The notes below the pieces were generated by a model, which saw nothing but the letters and a program-made list of their open reading frames with translations, did not search any database and was not told where the DNA came from. A stretch of DNA of 64,000 nucleotides. Origin: Azophilus sp965215035 (GTDB taxonomy: Bacteria > Pseudomonadota > Gammaproteobacteria > Pseudomonadales > Azotimanducaceae). The DNA lies in contig OZ244040.1 in the NCBI GenBank assembly GCA_965215035.1, positions 434,001 to 498,000 of the forward strand, in the 5' to 3' direction. The stretch's first letter is position 1. Each line of letters opens with the position of its first letter. Positions 1-8,091 of the stretch are shown one piece after another. The translations under genes were made by a program, and so were the position numbers.

Positions 1-15
1 CACTGTTTGTATTCA

Positions 16-564
16 CTAAGGCTGTACTTTGCTGGCGATATCACCCACCCGGATGGCGCCGGGCTCGATGACCTTGGCGTTGATACCCCGCAGATTGTGC
101 CGCCGGCCGTCGGGCGAGTTGACGAACCGGACGGCGTCTAGGCCGTAGCGGGCGGAGAACTTCCGGCAACCGGTGTGCGGAACGGCCGTCACCTCGATGA
201 CCGCCCCGCCCAGCGTCAGCCTGGTGCCCGGCGGCAGGTTGTCTTCGCCGAGCTGCAGATCAACGAACAGTTGATCGCCGGCCAGTGGCCAGCGCTCAGG
301 ACTCCGCGCCACCAGGGCGGTGACCCGGCAGTTCATCACATTGAGCTGCATGTCCGCGTATTCCGAGGCGCTCCGCCCACTGCCCCGGGTGCGCCAGTTG
401 TCGCCAACCAAACCTTCCTCTAAGTCGAGCACACCCTCTTCCAGAACCTCGCGTTCGTCGACCCGTGGCCGACGAACGATCATCCGCAGAGCGCCACCGT
501 CCCTAGGTGCCGCGAGGATGTGCGCCAGACCGGCTTCGAGTTCTTTCCGGGTCGGGTGTTGCAT
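16..564 (-). CDS. MOSC domain-containing protein
   Basis: A 182-residue protein of the MOSC (molybdenum cofactor sulfurase C-terminal) superfamily. These domains are thought to handle sulfur or bind molybdenum cofactor; the substrate of this stand-alone version is unknown. The key visible feature is the conserved cysteine in the segment PHTGCRKFSARYG (Cys133), the position expected for the MOSC active-site Cys. An upstream in-frame ATG at 813 exists, but I chose the ATG at 564: an AAGGAG Shine-Dalgarno (complement of 574-579) sits 9 bases ahead of it, and the extra N-terminal residues from the earlier start look non-coding. It is divergent from the following monooxygenase gene. The family call is secure; the physiological role is open. 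Confidence 0.82.
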   Translation of the reverse strand: MQHPTRKELEAGLAHILAAPRDGGALRMIVRRPRVDEREVLEEGVLDLEEGLVGDNWRTRGSGRSASEYADMQLNVMNCRVTALVARSPERWPLAGDQLFVDLQLGEDNLPPGTRLTLGGAVIEVTAVPHTGCRKFSARYGLDAVRFVNSPDGRRHNLRGINAKVIEPGAIRVGDIASKVQP

Positions 565-969
565 GGGGCGGCGCTCCTTGGGAGTGGCGATGGAAGGCGG
601 CAATATGGGCCAAGCCGCAGGGCGATTCAAGCCGCGGGCGGCCGCCACCCCGGGGCACCGCAACCACATCGGGCAGTGTCCGGTTGCCGCGAACATTGCC
701 CGCAATAACCGGGAACGCCCACTTTCCGCCACGCTCGGCCCGCACACACTGCCGCCAACCAATGCCATAATGTCCGCAATGGGTCTTATGTAGATTGGTT
801 GACAAGCCACCACATGTCGAGCCTTGCGGGCCGCATAACCACCTCATGTCGTGCTCTGTCAACTGATCGACATAATTCCCTTCGCAATTGAGCGGCCGGC
901 CCCGCACCGCAACCGGAACCAATTCGAGCAAGACAAGGACTCGAGCAAGACAAGAAAAGGAAACGCAGC
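565..969. other. Divergent intergenic region with a 17-bp tandem duplication
   Basis: About 400 bp between two divergently read genes with no convincing coding sequence. The segment TCGAGCAAGACAAG occurs at 924-937 and again at 941-954, a 17-bp-period tandem duplication just ahead of the ribosome binding site (AAGGAAA, about 956-963) of the downstream gene. Both promoters must lie here, but I could not define a -35/-10 pair with confidence. Confidence 0.4.
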
Positions 970-2181
970 ATGAGATTCGGCGTGTTCTACGAACTGCAAT
1001 TGCCCAAACCCTGGACAGAAGGCGCGGAGCACCGCCTGGTGCGGGAGGCCGTGGAGCAGGTGCAACTGGCCGACCGCCTGGGCATCGACTACGCCTGGGC
1101 GGTGGAGCACCACTTCTTAGATGAGTATTCGCACTGCTCGGCATCGGATGTTTTCCTTTCCGCCCTGGCTGCCAACACCCGGAACATCCGCGTAGGGTTC
1201 GGAATTCGCCAGGTCATCGCCAACTACAATCACCCCGCGCGAACGGCCGAATCCGTTGCCATGCTGGACCTCCTGTCGAATGGCCGGGTGGAGTTCGGCA
1301 TCGGCGAGGGCGCAACGCGCCTGGAGTTGCATGGCTATGGCATCCCGGCCAGGGAAAAGCGGGCCATGTCATTCGAGGCGGCGGAGCAGATCGCCAACAT
1401 GATGGTCATGGACCCCTACCCCGGTTACCAAGGGAAGAGTTTCTCCATGCCCTGCCGCAACGTCCTGCCCAAACCGCTGCAGAAGCCCCACCCGCCAATG
1501 TGGCTGGCCTGCACGAACCGCAACACCATTGAGGTGGCGGCGAGAAACGGGCTGGGGGCGCTGGCCTTCACCTTCGTCGATTCCGAGGAGGCACGCACCT
1601 GGGCAGATACGTACTACTCCATCATCAGGTCGGGCGAGTGCGTGCCGCTCGGGCATCGGGTCAATGCGAACATCGCCGTCGTCGCGGGGTTTTCTCTGCA
1701 TGAGGATGCGCAGGAGGCGTTTCGCCGCGGGGCCGACGGTTTCGCTTTCTTCCGCTATGCCGTCAATGCCCTGGTCGCGAACGACACCAGGCCCGGACGC
1801 ACGACCCTATGGCAGGAGTACGAAGCCCTGCGCGACCGGGACCTGCCCATGATCGCCTCCCCTGGAATCGGCACGCCGGCCCAGTTCTCGGAGCACATCC
1901 GGGAGTTCCAGAGCGCGGGCGTCGACCAGATCATCTTCCTGCAGCAGGGCGGCAGGAACCGGCACGAGCACATCTGTGCGGGCCTGGAGTTGTTCGCCGA
2001 TAAGGTTCTGCCGCAATTCGTCGCCGACCGTGACCGGCGCGAAGCCGAGAAGGCGGAGGAACTGGAACCCTACCTGCGCGCCGCAATGGCAAGGAAGGAA
2101 TGGATGCCCGATCTACCCGATAAGGACATACCCATCGTGTACGCATCCCGGGAACGGGACGCCTTCTATCACAAGAACTAG
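970..2181 (+). CDS. LLM-class (luciferase-like) flavin-dependent oxidoreductase
   Basis: A 403-residue bacterial-luciferase-like monooxygenase. The family is a TIM barrel that uses FMNH2 (or F420 in other branches) to oxidise small organic substrates. The N-terminal strand MRFGVFYELQLPKPW and the EHHF motif at residues 46-49 are characteristic of the luciferase alpha-like branch, as is a long central segment giving a barrel plus C-terminal extension. The ATG at 970 follows an AAGGAAA ribosome site. It stands alone, divergent from the MOSC gene. The substrate cannot be inferred. Its last four codons and stop are duplicated about 69 bp downstream, outside the gene. Confidence 0.88.
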   Translation: MRFGVFYELQLPKPWTEGAEHRLVREAVEQVQLADRLGIDYAWAVEHHFLDEYSHCSASDVFLSALAANTRNIRVGFGIRQVIANYNHPARTAESVAMLDLLSNGRVEFGIGEGATRLELHGYGIPAREKRAMSFEAAEQIANMMVMDPYPGYQGKSFSMPCRNVLPKPLQKPHPPMWLACTNRNTIEVAARNGLGALAFTFVDSEEARTWADTYYSIIRSGECVPLGHRVNANIAVVAGFSLHEDAQEAFRRGADGFAFFRYAVNALVANDTRPGRTTLWQEYEALRDRDLPMIASPGIGTPAQFSEHIREFQSAGVDQIIFLQQGGRNRHEHICAGLELFADKVLPQFVADRDRREAEKAEELEPYLRAAMARKEWMPDLPDKDIPIVYASRERDAFYHKN

Positions 2182-2270
2182 CTCGCGCAGCCAGTCGGCC
2201 GACGACGGTCCCGAATACCCGAGACACTACGCGCGCATCACAAGAACTAGCCCGCGCAGCCAGTCGGCCG
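2168..2270. repeat. 34-bp direct repeat copying the 3' end of the monooxygenase gene
   Basis: Positions 2168-2201 and 2237-2270 are 34-bp copies differing at one base. The first copy contains the final codons and TAG stop of the upstream monooxygenase plus 20 bp of downstream DNA. The second copy repeats all of this outside the gene. It is a simple partial duplication with a 69-bp period. Confidence 0.85.
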
Positions 2271-2393
2271 CCGGCGCACGGCGCAGGTGACCCGCACCGG
2301 GGCGAAGGTCTCAGACGTCAATCTTGCGCTTACGGTGCATATGCCAAACGGTGCATGGCTGAATATCCACGATCATGCGCTCGTCGCAGACAA

Positions 2394-2667
2394 AGGACCA
2401 TCCCAAAGCGTTCGCTCTTGATATCAAATTTCAGGAAATTCATTAGGTGCCGAAAAATATTTCCGAATTTTCCGGAAGTCGTTTGCAAACCATCCATATA
2501 GGGCTCTGCCGAGGCTAGCAGCCTGTCGGGCTTAGATACTTTGAATATCGCAACATATTGAAATATATGGAATTTTACTTTTGGCGCGAAAAACCAGATT
2601 CCTTATAAATCAAACACTTAGCTACAAAGTCCGACAGGCTCCTAGTAGGCGATTTTGGGATGGCCCT
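2394..2667. mobile_element. MITE-like inverted-repeat element (family I), interrupted by a second element
   Basis: A non-coding, comparatively AT-rich element bounded by imperfect inverted ends: AGGACCATCCCAAAG at 2394-2408 and its inverted counterpart ending at about 2667. A homologous uninterrupted copy lies at 17961-18108, alignable along its full length with scattered substitutions. Here the element is split at a CTAG by insertion of a family II element (2519-2641). No transposase is encoded, so it would be mobilised in trans if at all. The intergenic stretch 2271-2393 before it shows nothing recognisable. Confidence 0.75.
2519..2645. mobile_element. MITE-like element (family II) nested in family I, with CTAG target duplication
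   Basis: A 123-bp non-coding insert (2519-2641) with inverted ends CAGCCTGTCGGGCTT and GAGCCTGTCGGACTT (complement). It is flanked by CTAG on both sides (2515-2518 and 2642-2645). The homologous family I copy near 18.1 kb has one CTAG at this point, so it represents the empty site and shows that CTAG was duplicated on insertion. The interior is AT-rich with no open frame. A 43-bp version made of little more than the two ends lies at 11277-11319. Confidence 0.85.
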
Positions 2668-2749
2668 GTGTCGTGGGCAACGAAGGCTCGCTTTGCCGAC
2701 GCGGATGGGGTATTAGTTACCGCTCCGTCCCAATGCATCCCGAAAGCCC

Positions 2750-4231
2750 ATGAGTGAACTCGCGTTTTTGTCCGCCACCGCCCTCGCCGCCAGAATCCGC
2801 CGCAAGGAACTCGGCTGCGTAGAGATACTGCGCCACTACCTCGCCCGGGTAGACCGCTACAACGGCGCGCTGAACGCCCTGGTGGTGGATATCCGCGAAC
2901 AGGCGCTCGAGCAGGCGGCGGCGGCGGACCGGGCCATTGCCGCCGGGGCGGAGGTGGGGCCGCTGCACGGCGTACCGATGACGGCCAAGGAGTCGTACAA
3001 CCTGGCCGGAACGCCCACCACCTGGGGGCATCCCGAGTGGAAGGACAATATCGCGAGCGAGGACGCGGAATCCATCAAGAAGCTCAAGCAGGCGGGCGCC
3101 GTGATCTTTGGCAAAACCAACGTACCCCTCATGCTCGCCGACTTTCAGAGCTACAACGCTATCTACGGCACCACCAACAACCCATACGACCACGCACGGG
3201 CGCCGGGCGGCTCGTCCGGAGGGTCCGCCGCCGCCCTGGCCGCGGGCCTCACCGGCATCGAAATTGGTTCCGACATCGGTGGTTCCATCCGCAACCCCGC
3301 CCACTACTGCGGCGTCTTCGGTCACAAGCCAACATGGAACCTGCTCTGGAGCCGCGGGCATGCGCCGCCGGGCGATATGCGCAGCAAGCCCGACATATCC
3401 GTAATCGGCCCCCTAGCGCGCTCGGCAAGCGACCTGGAAACCGCCACCCGGATCATGGCCGGCCCGGACGAGATCATGGCGCGCGGCTACAGGCTGAACC
3501 TACCCGACCTAGGTGGACGCGGCCTCCGAGACCTGAAGGTGGCCGTATGGGCCGACGACGAGCAGATGCCCGTGCACGCCGAGGTGCGAACCGCGGTGCA
3601 ACAGGTCGCCACCGCCTTCCGGGACGGCGGTGCAATGGTCGACGAGGCGGCGCGGCCCGGGTTCGATGCGGGCCACAGCCACGATACCTACGGGGTGTTG
3701 TTGCAGGCCACCATGGCGGCGCGCATGCCCGATGCGGAGTACGAGTCGTTGCGGCAGTACGTCGCCCAGCTCGACCCAAATGACGACAGCGCGGCCGCGC
3801 GCGTCTTCCGCAGCCAGGTTGCCTCGTTCAAGCTGTGGAAACAAAACGACGAGCGGCGCTCGCACCTGCGCTGGAAGTGGCACGAGTTCTTCCGGGAATA
3901 CGACCTGCTGCTGATGCCGATCATGCCCACCACCGCCTTCAAGCACGACCATCGACCCTTAGGCGAGCGCACCATAACCGTCGATGGCGAGGAGTGGCCC
4001 TACTTCGATCAGGTATTCTGGGCCGGGCTGGCGAGCGTCAGCTACCTGCCCTCCACCGTCATTCCCGGCGGCCTGAGCGATGCCGGCCTGCCGATTGGCG
4101 TGCAGATCATTGGGCCGGAGTATGGCGACCTGGTCACTATTGGCGCGGCGCGCATGATGGAGGCCGCCGGCTTCGGTTTTACACCCCCGGCCGACTACGC
4201 GGAGCGCGCCGGGCCGCTGCCCACCACCTGA
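2750..4231 (+). CDS. Amidase-signature family hydrolase
   Basis: A 493-residue amidase-signature enzyme that hydrolyses a carboxamide. The Ser-cisSer-Lys triad is intact: Lys80 (in GVPMTAKES), cis-Ser155 (in GGSSGGS) and nucleophile Ser179 (in SDIGGSIR), with the Lys-to-Ser and Ser-to-Ser spacings expected for the family (75 and 24 residues). Length is normal. It is not a GatA context: no gatB or gatC is nearby. The substrate is unknown; similar stand-alone amidases act on aliphatic or aromatic amides. Its neighbours upstream are small repeat elements, and the isoprenoid operon begins 130 bp downstream. Confidence 0.88.
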   Translation: MSELAFLSATALAARIRRKELGCVEILRHYLARVDRYNGALNALVVDIREQALEQAAAADRAIAAGAEVGPLHGVPMTAKESYNLAGTPTTWGHPEWKDNIASEDAESIKKLKQAGAVIFGKTNVPLMLADFQSYNAIYGTTNNPYDHARAPGGSSGGSAAALAAGLTGIEIGSDIGGSIRNPAHYCGVFGHKPTWNLLWSRGHAPPGDMRSKPDISVIGPLARSASDLETATRIMAGPDEIMARGYRLNLPDLGGRGLRDLKVAVWADDEQMPVHAEVRTAVQQVATAFRDGGAMVDEAARPGFDAGHSHDTYGVLLQATMAARMPDAEYESLRQYVAQLDPNDDSAAARVFRSQVASFKLWKQNDERRSHLRWKWHEFFREYDLLLMPIMPTTAFKHDHRPLGERTITVDGEEWPYFDQVFWAGLASVSYLPSTVIPGGLSDAGLPIGVQIIGPEYGDLVTIGAARMMEAAGFGFTPPADYAERAGPLPTT

Positions 4232-4360
4232 GTTGCGGCGCTCGACCGGTTCTGGGCACAGAGGCCTTGACGTGGAACAGATTCCCGTTTCCTGCACAGG
4301 GCGGCACCCGGGCGGGCGCGCCGCGCTCACCCGCCGAGCACCGGGCCGGCTTGCCTTGCC

Positions 4361-4969
4361 ATGAATACCAAGTCCGAAGTTGTCTCCGCCAATGACGAGC
4401 CGCTGATCCTGGTCGATTCCAGCGACCGGGAACTCGGCTATCTGGACAAGACCGCCTGTCACGATGGCCCGGGGCGTCTGCACCGCGCGTTTTCCGTCTT
4501 CGTTTTTAACGAGCGGGGCGAGGTGCTCGTGCAACAGCGGGCGGCCGCCAAGCGCCTGTGGCCCCTGTACTGGTCGAACAGTTGCTGTTCCCATCCCCGG
4601 CACGGCGAGTCGATGGAAGACGCCGTGCGCCGCCGCGTCGAGCAGGAATTGGGGTTCGACGCGAGCGCCCTGCACGACCTGCGGTTCGTCTACAAGTTCG
4701 AATACCAGGCCCGATTCAGCCCGCTGGGCAGTGAGCACGAGCTCTGTTCCGTCTACCTCGCCCAGACAGGTCGGGCACCCGTGGTGAACACCACGGAAAT
4801 CCACGACTGGGCCTGGGTTTCCCGCGATGCGTTAAGCCAACGCCTGGCTACACAACCCGACGAGCATACACCCTGGCTACATCTGGAGTGGGCGGCGCTG
4901 CTCGAAAATCACGCCGACGAGTTGCCCGACCGGCCGCTGCGTAGCGCGTCCGGGGGCGGTGCCCCTTGA
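4361..4969 (+). CDS. idi: Isopentenyl-diphosphate delta-isomerase, type I
   Basis: A 202-residue Nudix-fold type I IPP isomerase that interconverts isopentenyl and dimethylallyl diphosphate in the cytosol. Catalytic cysteine: Cys76 in WSNSCCSHP; catalytic glutamate: Glu127 in SEHELC; the LHRAFSVFVFN strand and YKFEY motif are also typical. It heads an apparent operon with a methyltransferase, mvaD, phosphomevalonate kinase and an HMG-CoA reductase/mevalonate kinase fusion, which fits a mevalonate-fed pathway where an isomerase is essential. The last codons and stop fall inside the first unit of a three-fold 94-bp tandem repeat, so the extreme C-terminus (SASGGGAP) may not be functionally important. 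Confidence 0.95.
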   Translation: MNTKSEVVSANDEPLILVDSSDRELGYLDKTACHDGPGRLHRAFSVFVFNERGEVLVQQRAAAKRLWPLYWSNSCCSHPRHGESMEDAVRRRVEQELGFDASALHDLRFVYKFEYQARFSPLGSEHELCSVYLAQTGRAPVVNTTEIHDWAWVSRDALSQRLATQPDEHTPWLHLEWAALLENHADELPDRPLRSASGGGAP

Positions 4970-5223
4970 CCTGCCCGATATCTAGGCGAGAGCCGTGGCG
5001 CCATGGCGGAACCATGGAGCGACGCTGCCGACCCGTAGCGCCCCCGGGGGGCGGTGCACCTTGACTTGCCCGACATCTAAGCGAGCACCGTGGTGCCACG
5101 GCAGAACCACGGGGCGACGCCGCCGACCCGTAGCGCGTCCGGGGGCGGTGCCCCTTGACGTGCCTGACATCTAGGCGAGCGCCGTGGCGCTATGGCGGAA
5201 CCATGGGGCGACGCCGCTGACCC
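4941..5223. repeat. Three tandem copies of a 94-95-bp unit covering the idi 3' end
   Basis: Units run 4941-5034, 5035-5129 and 5130-5223. Each starts GTAGCG(C/T), carries a copy of the idi terminal codons and TGA, and includes an internal inverted repeat CCATGG-CGGAA-CCATGG (diverged in unit 2). The units differ by scattered substitutions, so the amplification is not brand new. It fills the gap between idi and the methyltransferase gene. An internal GTG at 5184 in unit 3 is in frame with that gene but is a weak start candidate. Confidence 0.9.
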
Positions 5224-5228
5224 GCAGG

Positions 5229-5990
5229 ATGCTGAAAATCCCCGTGGCGGGGCGCATACGCACCGCGGCGGCGCTGCTGAACTGGCGCAGGGTCTCGCTG
5301 AAGGCCGGACACTGCCCGTTGTGCGGGCGAACCGGCTTCATCAAGCTCAATGACAACGAGCAGGCCATCCGCTGCCTGCGCTGCGGGGCCAGTGTCGTCA
5401 CCCAATCCCTGGTCAGTGTGCTGAAGCGCACGGTCACCGACTTGGGCCGGCGGCATGTTTATGAACTTTCCGCCGGCGGCCCCCTGGTACGTTGGTTGCT
5501 GAGCCATGCCGGCCGGGTGACGCTTTCCGAATACCTTGACGACGTGCCGCCCGGCCAACACCGAGGCGGCACTCAATGCCAGGATGTGCAACGGCTCACC
5601 TACGCGGAAAACCTCTTTGACGTTTGCACCTCCACCGAGGTCTTCGAGCACGTGGCCGATGACCTGCGAGGTTTTCGGGAACTGTGCCGGGTACTGAAGC
5701 CGGGCGGCTTCCTACTGTTGACCGTACCGCTAAACCAGGCCGCGAAGACCGTGGAAAGAGCCCGGCTCGTGGATGGCCGGGTCGAGCACCTTCTGCCCCC
5801 GGAGTATCATGGGGACCGGCTTCGAGGGGCGAAGCAGGTACTGTGCTTCCGCAACTACGGGTTGGATATTCTGGATCGAGTGGGCACGGCGGGCTTTGCC
5901 GAGCGACACCTGATTCAGGGCGACGATGCCAGCGGCTGGGGCTTCACCCGCCCAGTTCTCGTCGCCCGCAAGACACCCGGGCGCGACTAG
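5229..5990 (+). CDS. Zinc-ribbon class I SAM-dependent methyltransferase
   Basis: A 253-residue predicted methyltransferase. The N-terminus has two CxxC pairs (Cys29/Cys32 and Cys49/Cys52), a zinc-ribbon arrangement. The rest resembles the Methyltransf_11 fold: a SAM-binding strand near residues 78-88, FDVCTSTEVFEHV (residues 130-142) and LKPGGFLLLTVPL (residues 156-168). I start at the ATG immediately after the tandem repeat. An in-frame GTG at 5184 would add 15 residues encoded by repeat DNA. No good ribosome site precedes either start. It sits between idi and mvaD, 23 bp from mvaD, so it is likely co-transcribed with the mevalonate genes, but its substrate is unknown. Confidence 0.8.
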   Translation: MLKIPVAGRIRTAAALLNWRRVSLKAGHCPLCGRTGFIKLNDNEQAIRCLRCGASVVTQSLVSVLKRTVTDLGRRHVYELSAGGPLVRWLLSHAGRVTLSEYLDDVPPGQHRGGTQCQDVQRLTYAENLFDVCTSTEVFEHVADDLRGFRELCRVLKPGGFLLLTVPLNQAAKTVERARLVDGRVEHLLPPEYHGDRLRGAKQVLCFRNYGLDILDRVGTAGFAERHLIQGDDASGWGFTRPVLVARKTPGRD

Positions 5991-6013
5991 CGGTTTAGCG
6001 CCCTACCCCGCTC

Positions 6014-6964
6014 ATGTCCATGCAGTCCACAACCGCCCAGGCCCACCCCAATATCGCGTTGCTGAAATACTGGGGCAAGCAGGATCGTCCCGGCAACCTG
6101 CCGGCGGCACCGTCGCTGTCGATTACCCTAGACACCCTGGCGACAACCACCACCGTAAGCATTGCCAAGGACGATTCCGTTTCCCTCAACGGCGAGACCG
6201 TCGACGACCCCAGGATCGCCCGCGTCCTGGCGGACTGGCGGCGCAGCCACGACATCCCGCCGCTGGCCATTTGCAGCCGCAACAACTTTCCCACGGCGGC
6301 GGGGCTCGCCTCTTCCGCATCCGGTTTCGCGGCGCTGGCCACGGCCATCGACAGCCATTGCGGGCTGGGCCTGACCACCGCGGAACGGTCGGCGCTGGCG
6401 CGGCGCGGCTCCGCATCCGCGGCGCGGTCCCTCTATGGCGGGTTCGTTACACTGACCGGGCCCCACTGGCGGGGCGCGCCCCTGATGAGTAGGCGCGAAT
6501 GGCCGCTGCAAGTGGTTATCGCCGTGACCTCCACCGCCCCCAAGGCCGTTTCATCCAGCGGGGGCATGGCGATATCGAGGCGCACTTCGCCCTACTTCGA
6601 CGCCTTTATCGCCAAGACCGAGAGCGACTATCCGGTACTGCGCGAGGCGATACGGCATCGGGATTTCGCACGGGTCGCCAAGCTGGCCGAGGCGAGCTGC
6701 CTGGGCATGCACGCTCTGATGATGAGTGGCGACCCGGCGCTCCTCTATTGGAACGCCGCCACCTTGAACTGTATCCAAGCGGTGCGGGGCCTGCGCGATG
6801 CGGGCATCAATGCCTTTTTTACCGTCGACGCCGGGCCCCAGGTCAAGGTGGTCTGCGAGCAGCAATACGCGGGCAGGGTTCGCGAGCTGGTTGCCAAGCA
6901 GCCGGGTGTGCAGCGCACCCTGGTGGTCGGCTTAGGCGGCGGGGCCCGGGTGGTAGACGGGTGA
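6014..6964 (+). CDS. mvaD: Diphosphomevalonate decarboxylase
   Basis: A 316-residue GHMP-superfamily enzyme converting mevalonate 5-diphosphate to isopentenyl diphosphate with ATP, the last step of the classical mevalonate pathway. The N-terminal AHPNIALLKYWGK signature and the ATP loop AAGLASSASGFAAL (residues 95-108) are diagnostic. The length is normal for the family. The stop overlaps the GTG start of the next gene by 4 bp (GTGA), implying translational coupling within the isoprenoid operon. Confidence 0.94.
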   Translation: MSMQSTTAQAHPNIALLKYWGKQDRPGNLPAAPSLSITLDTLATTTTVSIAKDDSVSLNGETVDDPRIARVLADWRRSHDIPPLAICSRNNFPTAAGLASSASGFAALATAIDSHCGLGLTTAERSALARRGSASAARSLYGGFVTLTGPHWRGAPLMSRREWPLQVVIAVTSTAPKAVSSSGGMAISRRTSPYFDAFIAKTESDYPVLREAIRHRDFARVAKLAEASCLGMHALMMSGDPALLYWNAATLNCIQAVRGLRDAGINAFFTVDAGPQVKVVCEQQYAGRVRELVAKQPGVQRTLVVGLGGGARVVDG

Positions 6965-8091
6965 TTACCGCCACCGCGCCCGGCAAGGTTGTGCTGTGGG
7001 GGGAGTACGCGGTGCTCGAGGGCGCCCCAGCCGCCGTTGTCGCCGTAAACCGCTACGCCCGCTGTACACTTCATGTCGACGTCGCCGCAACCGTTGATTC
7101 GCTGCAACATAGGGGCCCGCCCCCGCGTGGCTTGTTTGCCGCCGCAACAGGCACGCCGGCCAGCGCTTCGCCGCAACCGGGGTTCGGGTGCCCGCGCTCT
7201 GCGGCCACCGCAACAGGTCGGCCAACGCGGCCGCAAACCGACGCGGGCACTGTTGCGCAACATCCGCCAAGCGCCCGGTGGCGATTCCACGCCCACGGCT
7301 TTGACTCGCCCGCCGCGAAGTACGCCCGCCTGCCCGGCACATTACCCACGGAACCCGCCGCCATACTGCCCTGGTGCGCACTCCAGGCTTCCCAGGGGGC
7401 AAACCTCACCCCGTCCTCGGTACACATGCACACCGAAGCGTTCTACCAATCGGGCTTGAAGCTCGGCCTCGGCGGCAGCGCCGCTCTTTGTGTTGCATTG
7501 CAGGCCGCCTTCGCCGCCCAGGGCGGCGGCGAGCCCAACTACGCCGCGGCCCTGGCCGCCCACCGGCACGCCCAGGGCGGGCGCGGCAGCGGCATCGACG
7601 TGGCAGCCAGCTTCTTCGGCGGCTGCCTGCGCTTCCAGGATGGCAGCCCACAGTCGGTGCCGGACGTGCTGGTCAACCGCTGTTTCGTCTGGGTGGGCGC
7701 CGCCGCGCAAACAACCGCAAAGATCGACCGCTTCGCACACTATCTCCAAGGCGGCAACACAACGGCCCTGCAAGCGCTGGCGGACTGTTCGGAACAACTT
7801 TTTGCCAATTCCGCACCGGAAGCGCTGCACGCCTACACCGATGCCCTAAAAGCCCTAGACAAGGCCGCGGGCTTGGGTGTTTACTCCGCGGCGCACCTTG
7901 CCCTAGAGCGGCTCGCCTCGGCCGAGGGCCTGGTCTACAAGCCTTGCGGAGCGGGCGGCGGAGACGTCGGAGTAGCCATTGCGGGCACGGCCGAACGGCT
8001 ACCGGATTTCGCGACCGCCGCGCAGAAGGAAGGATTTACCATCTTGAACCTGGAGACCGACCAACATGGCGTCCACCTCGACATCCGATAG
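6961..8091 (+). CDS. mvaK2: Phosphomevalonate kinase (GHMP family) with an unusual low-complexity segment
   Basis: A 376-residue GHMP kinase assigned to phosphorylation of mevalonate 5-phosphate. The start APGKVVLWGEYAVLEGAP is the phosphomevalonate-kinase-type motif 1. The ATP loop GLKLGLGGSAALC lies at residues 165-177 and motif 3 (CGAGGGDVGVA) near the C-terminus. The GTG start at 6961 overlaps the mvaD stop. Residues about 45-112 (7093-7296) are rich in Pro, Ala, Gly and Arg and look unlike a GHMP core, pushing the ATP loop some 50 residues later than I would expect. They may be an in-frame insertion. Assignment rests on motif 1 and on the neighbours supplying the other two kinase/decarboxylase steps. 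Confidence 0.82.
   Translation: MITATAPGKVVLWGEYAVLEGAPAAVVAVNRYARCTLHVDVAATVDSLQHRGPPPRGLFAAATGTPASASPQPGFGCPRSAATATGRPTRPQTDAGTVAQHPPSARWRFHAHGFDSPAAKYARLPGTLPTEPAAILPWCALQASQGANLTPSSVHMHTEAFYQSGLKLGLGGSAALCVALQAAFAAQGGGEPNYAAALAAHRHAQGGRGSGIDVAASFFGGCLRFQDGSPQSVPDVLVNRCFVWVGAAAQTTAKIDRFAHYLQGGNTTALQALADCSEQLFANSAPEALHAYTDALKALDKAAGLGVYSAAHLALERLASAEGLVYKPCGAGGGDVGVAIAGTAERLPDFATAAQKEGFTILNLETDQHGVHLDIR

Noticed and set aside
4941..5223. Possible CRISPR array or tandem riboswitch
   Set aside because: No unique spacers; the whole unit is repeated head to tail and includes the idi 3' coding end.
6499..8091. A 530-residue version of the phosphomevalonate kinase starting at 6499
   Set aside because: The first 154 residues would overlap mvaD out of frame and look non-coding; the GTG at 6961 gives the correct GHMP N-terminus and a 4-bp overlap.
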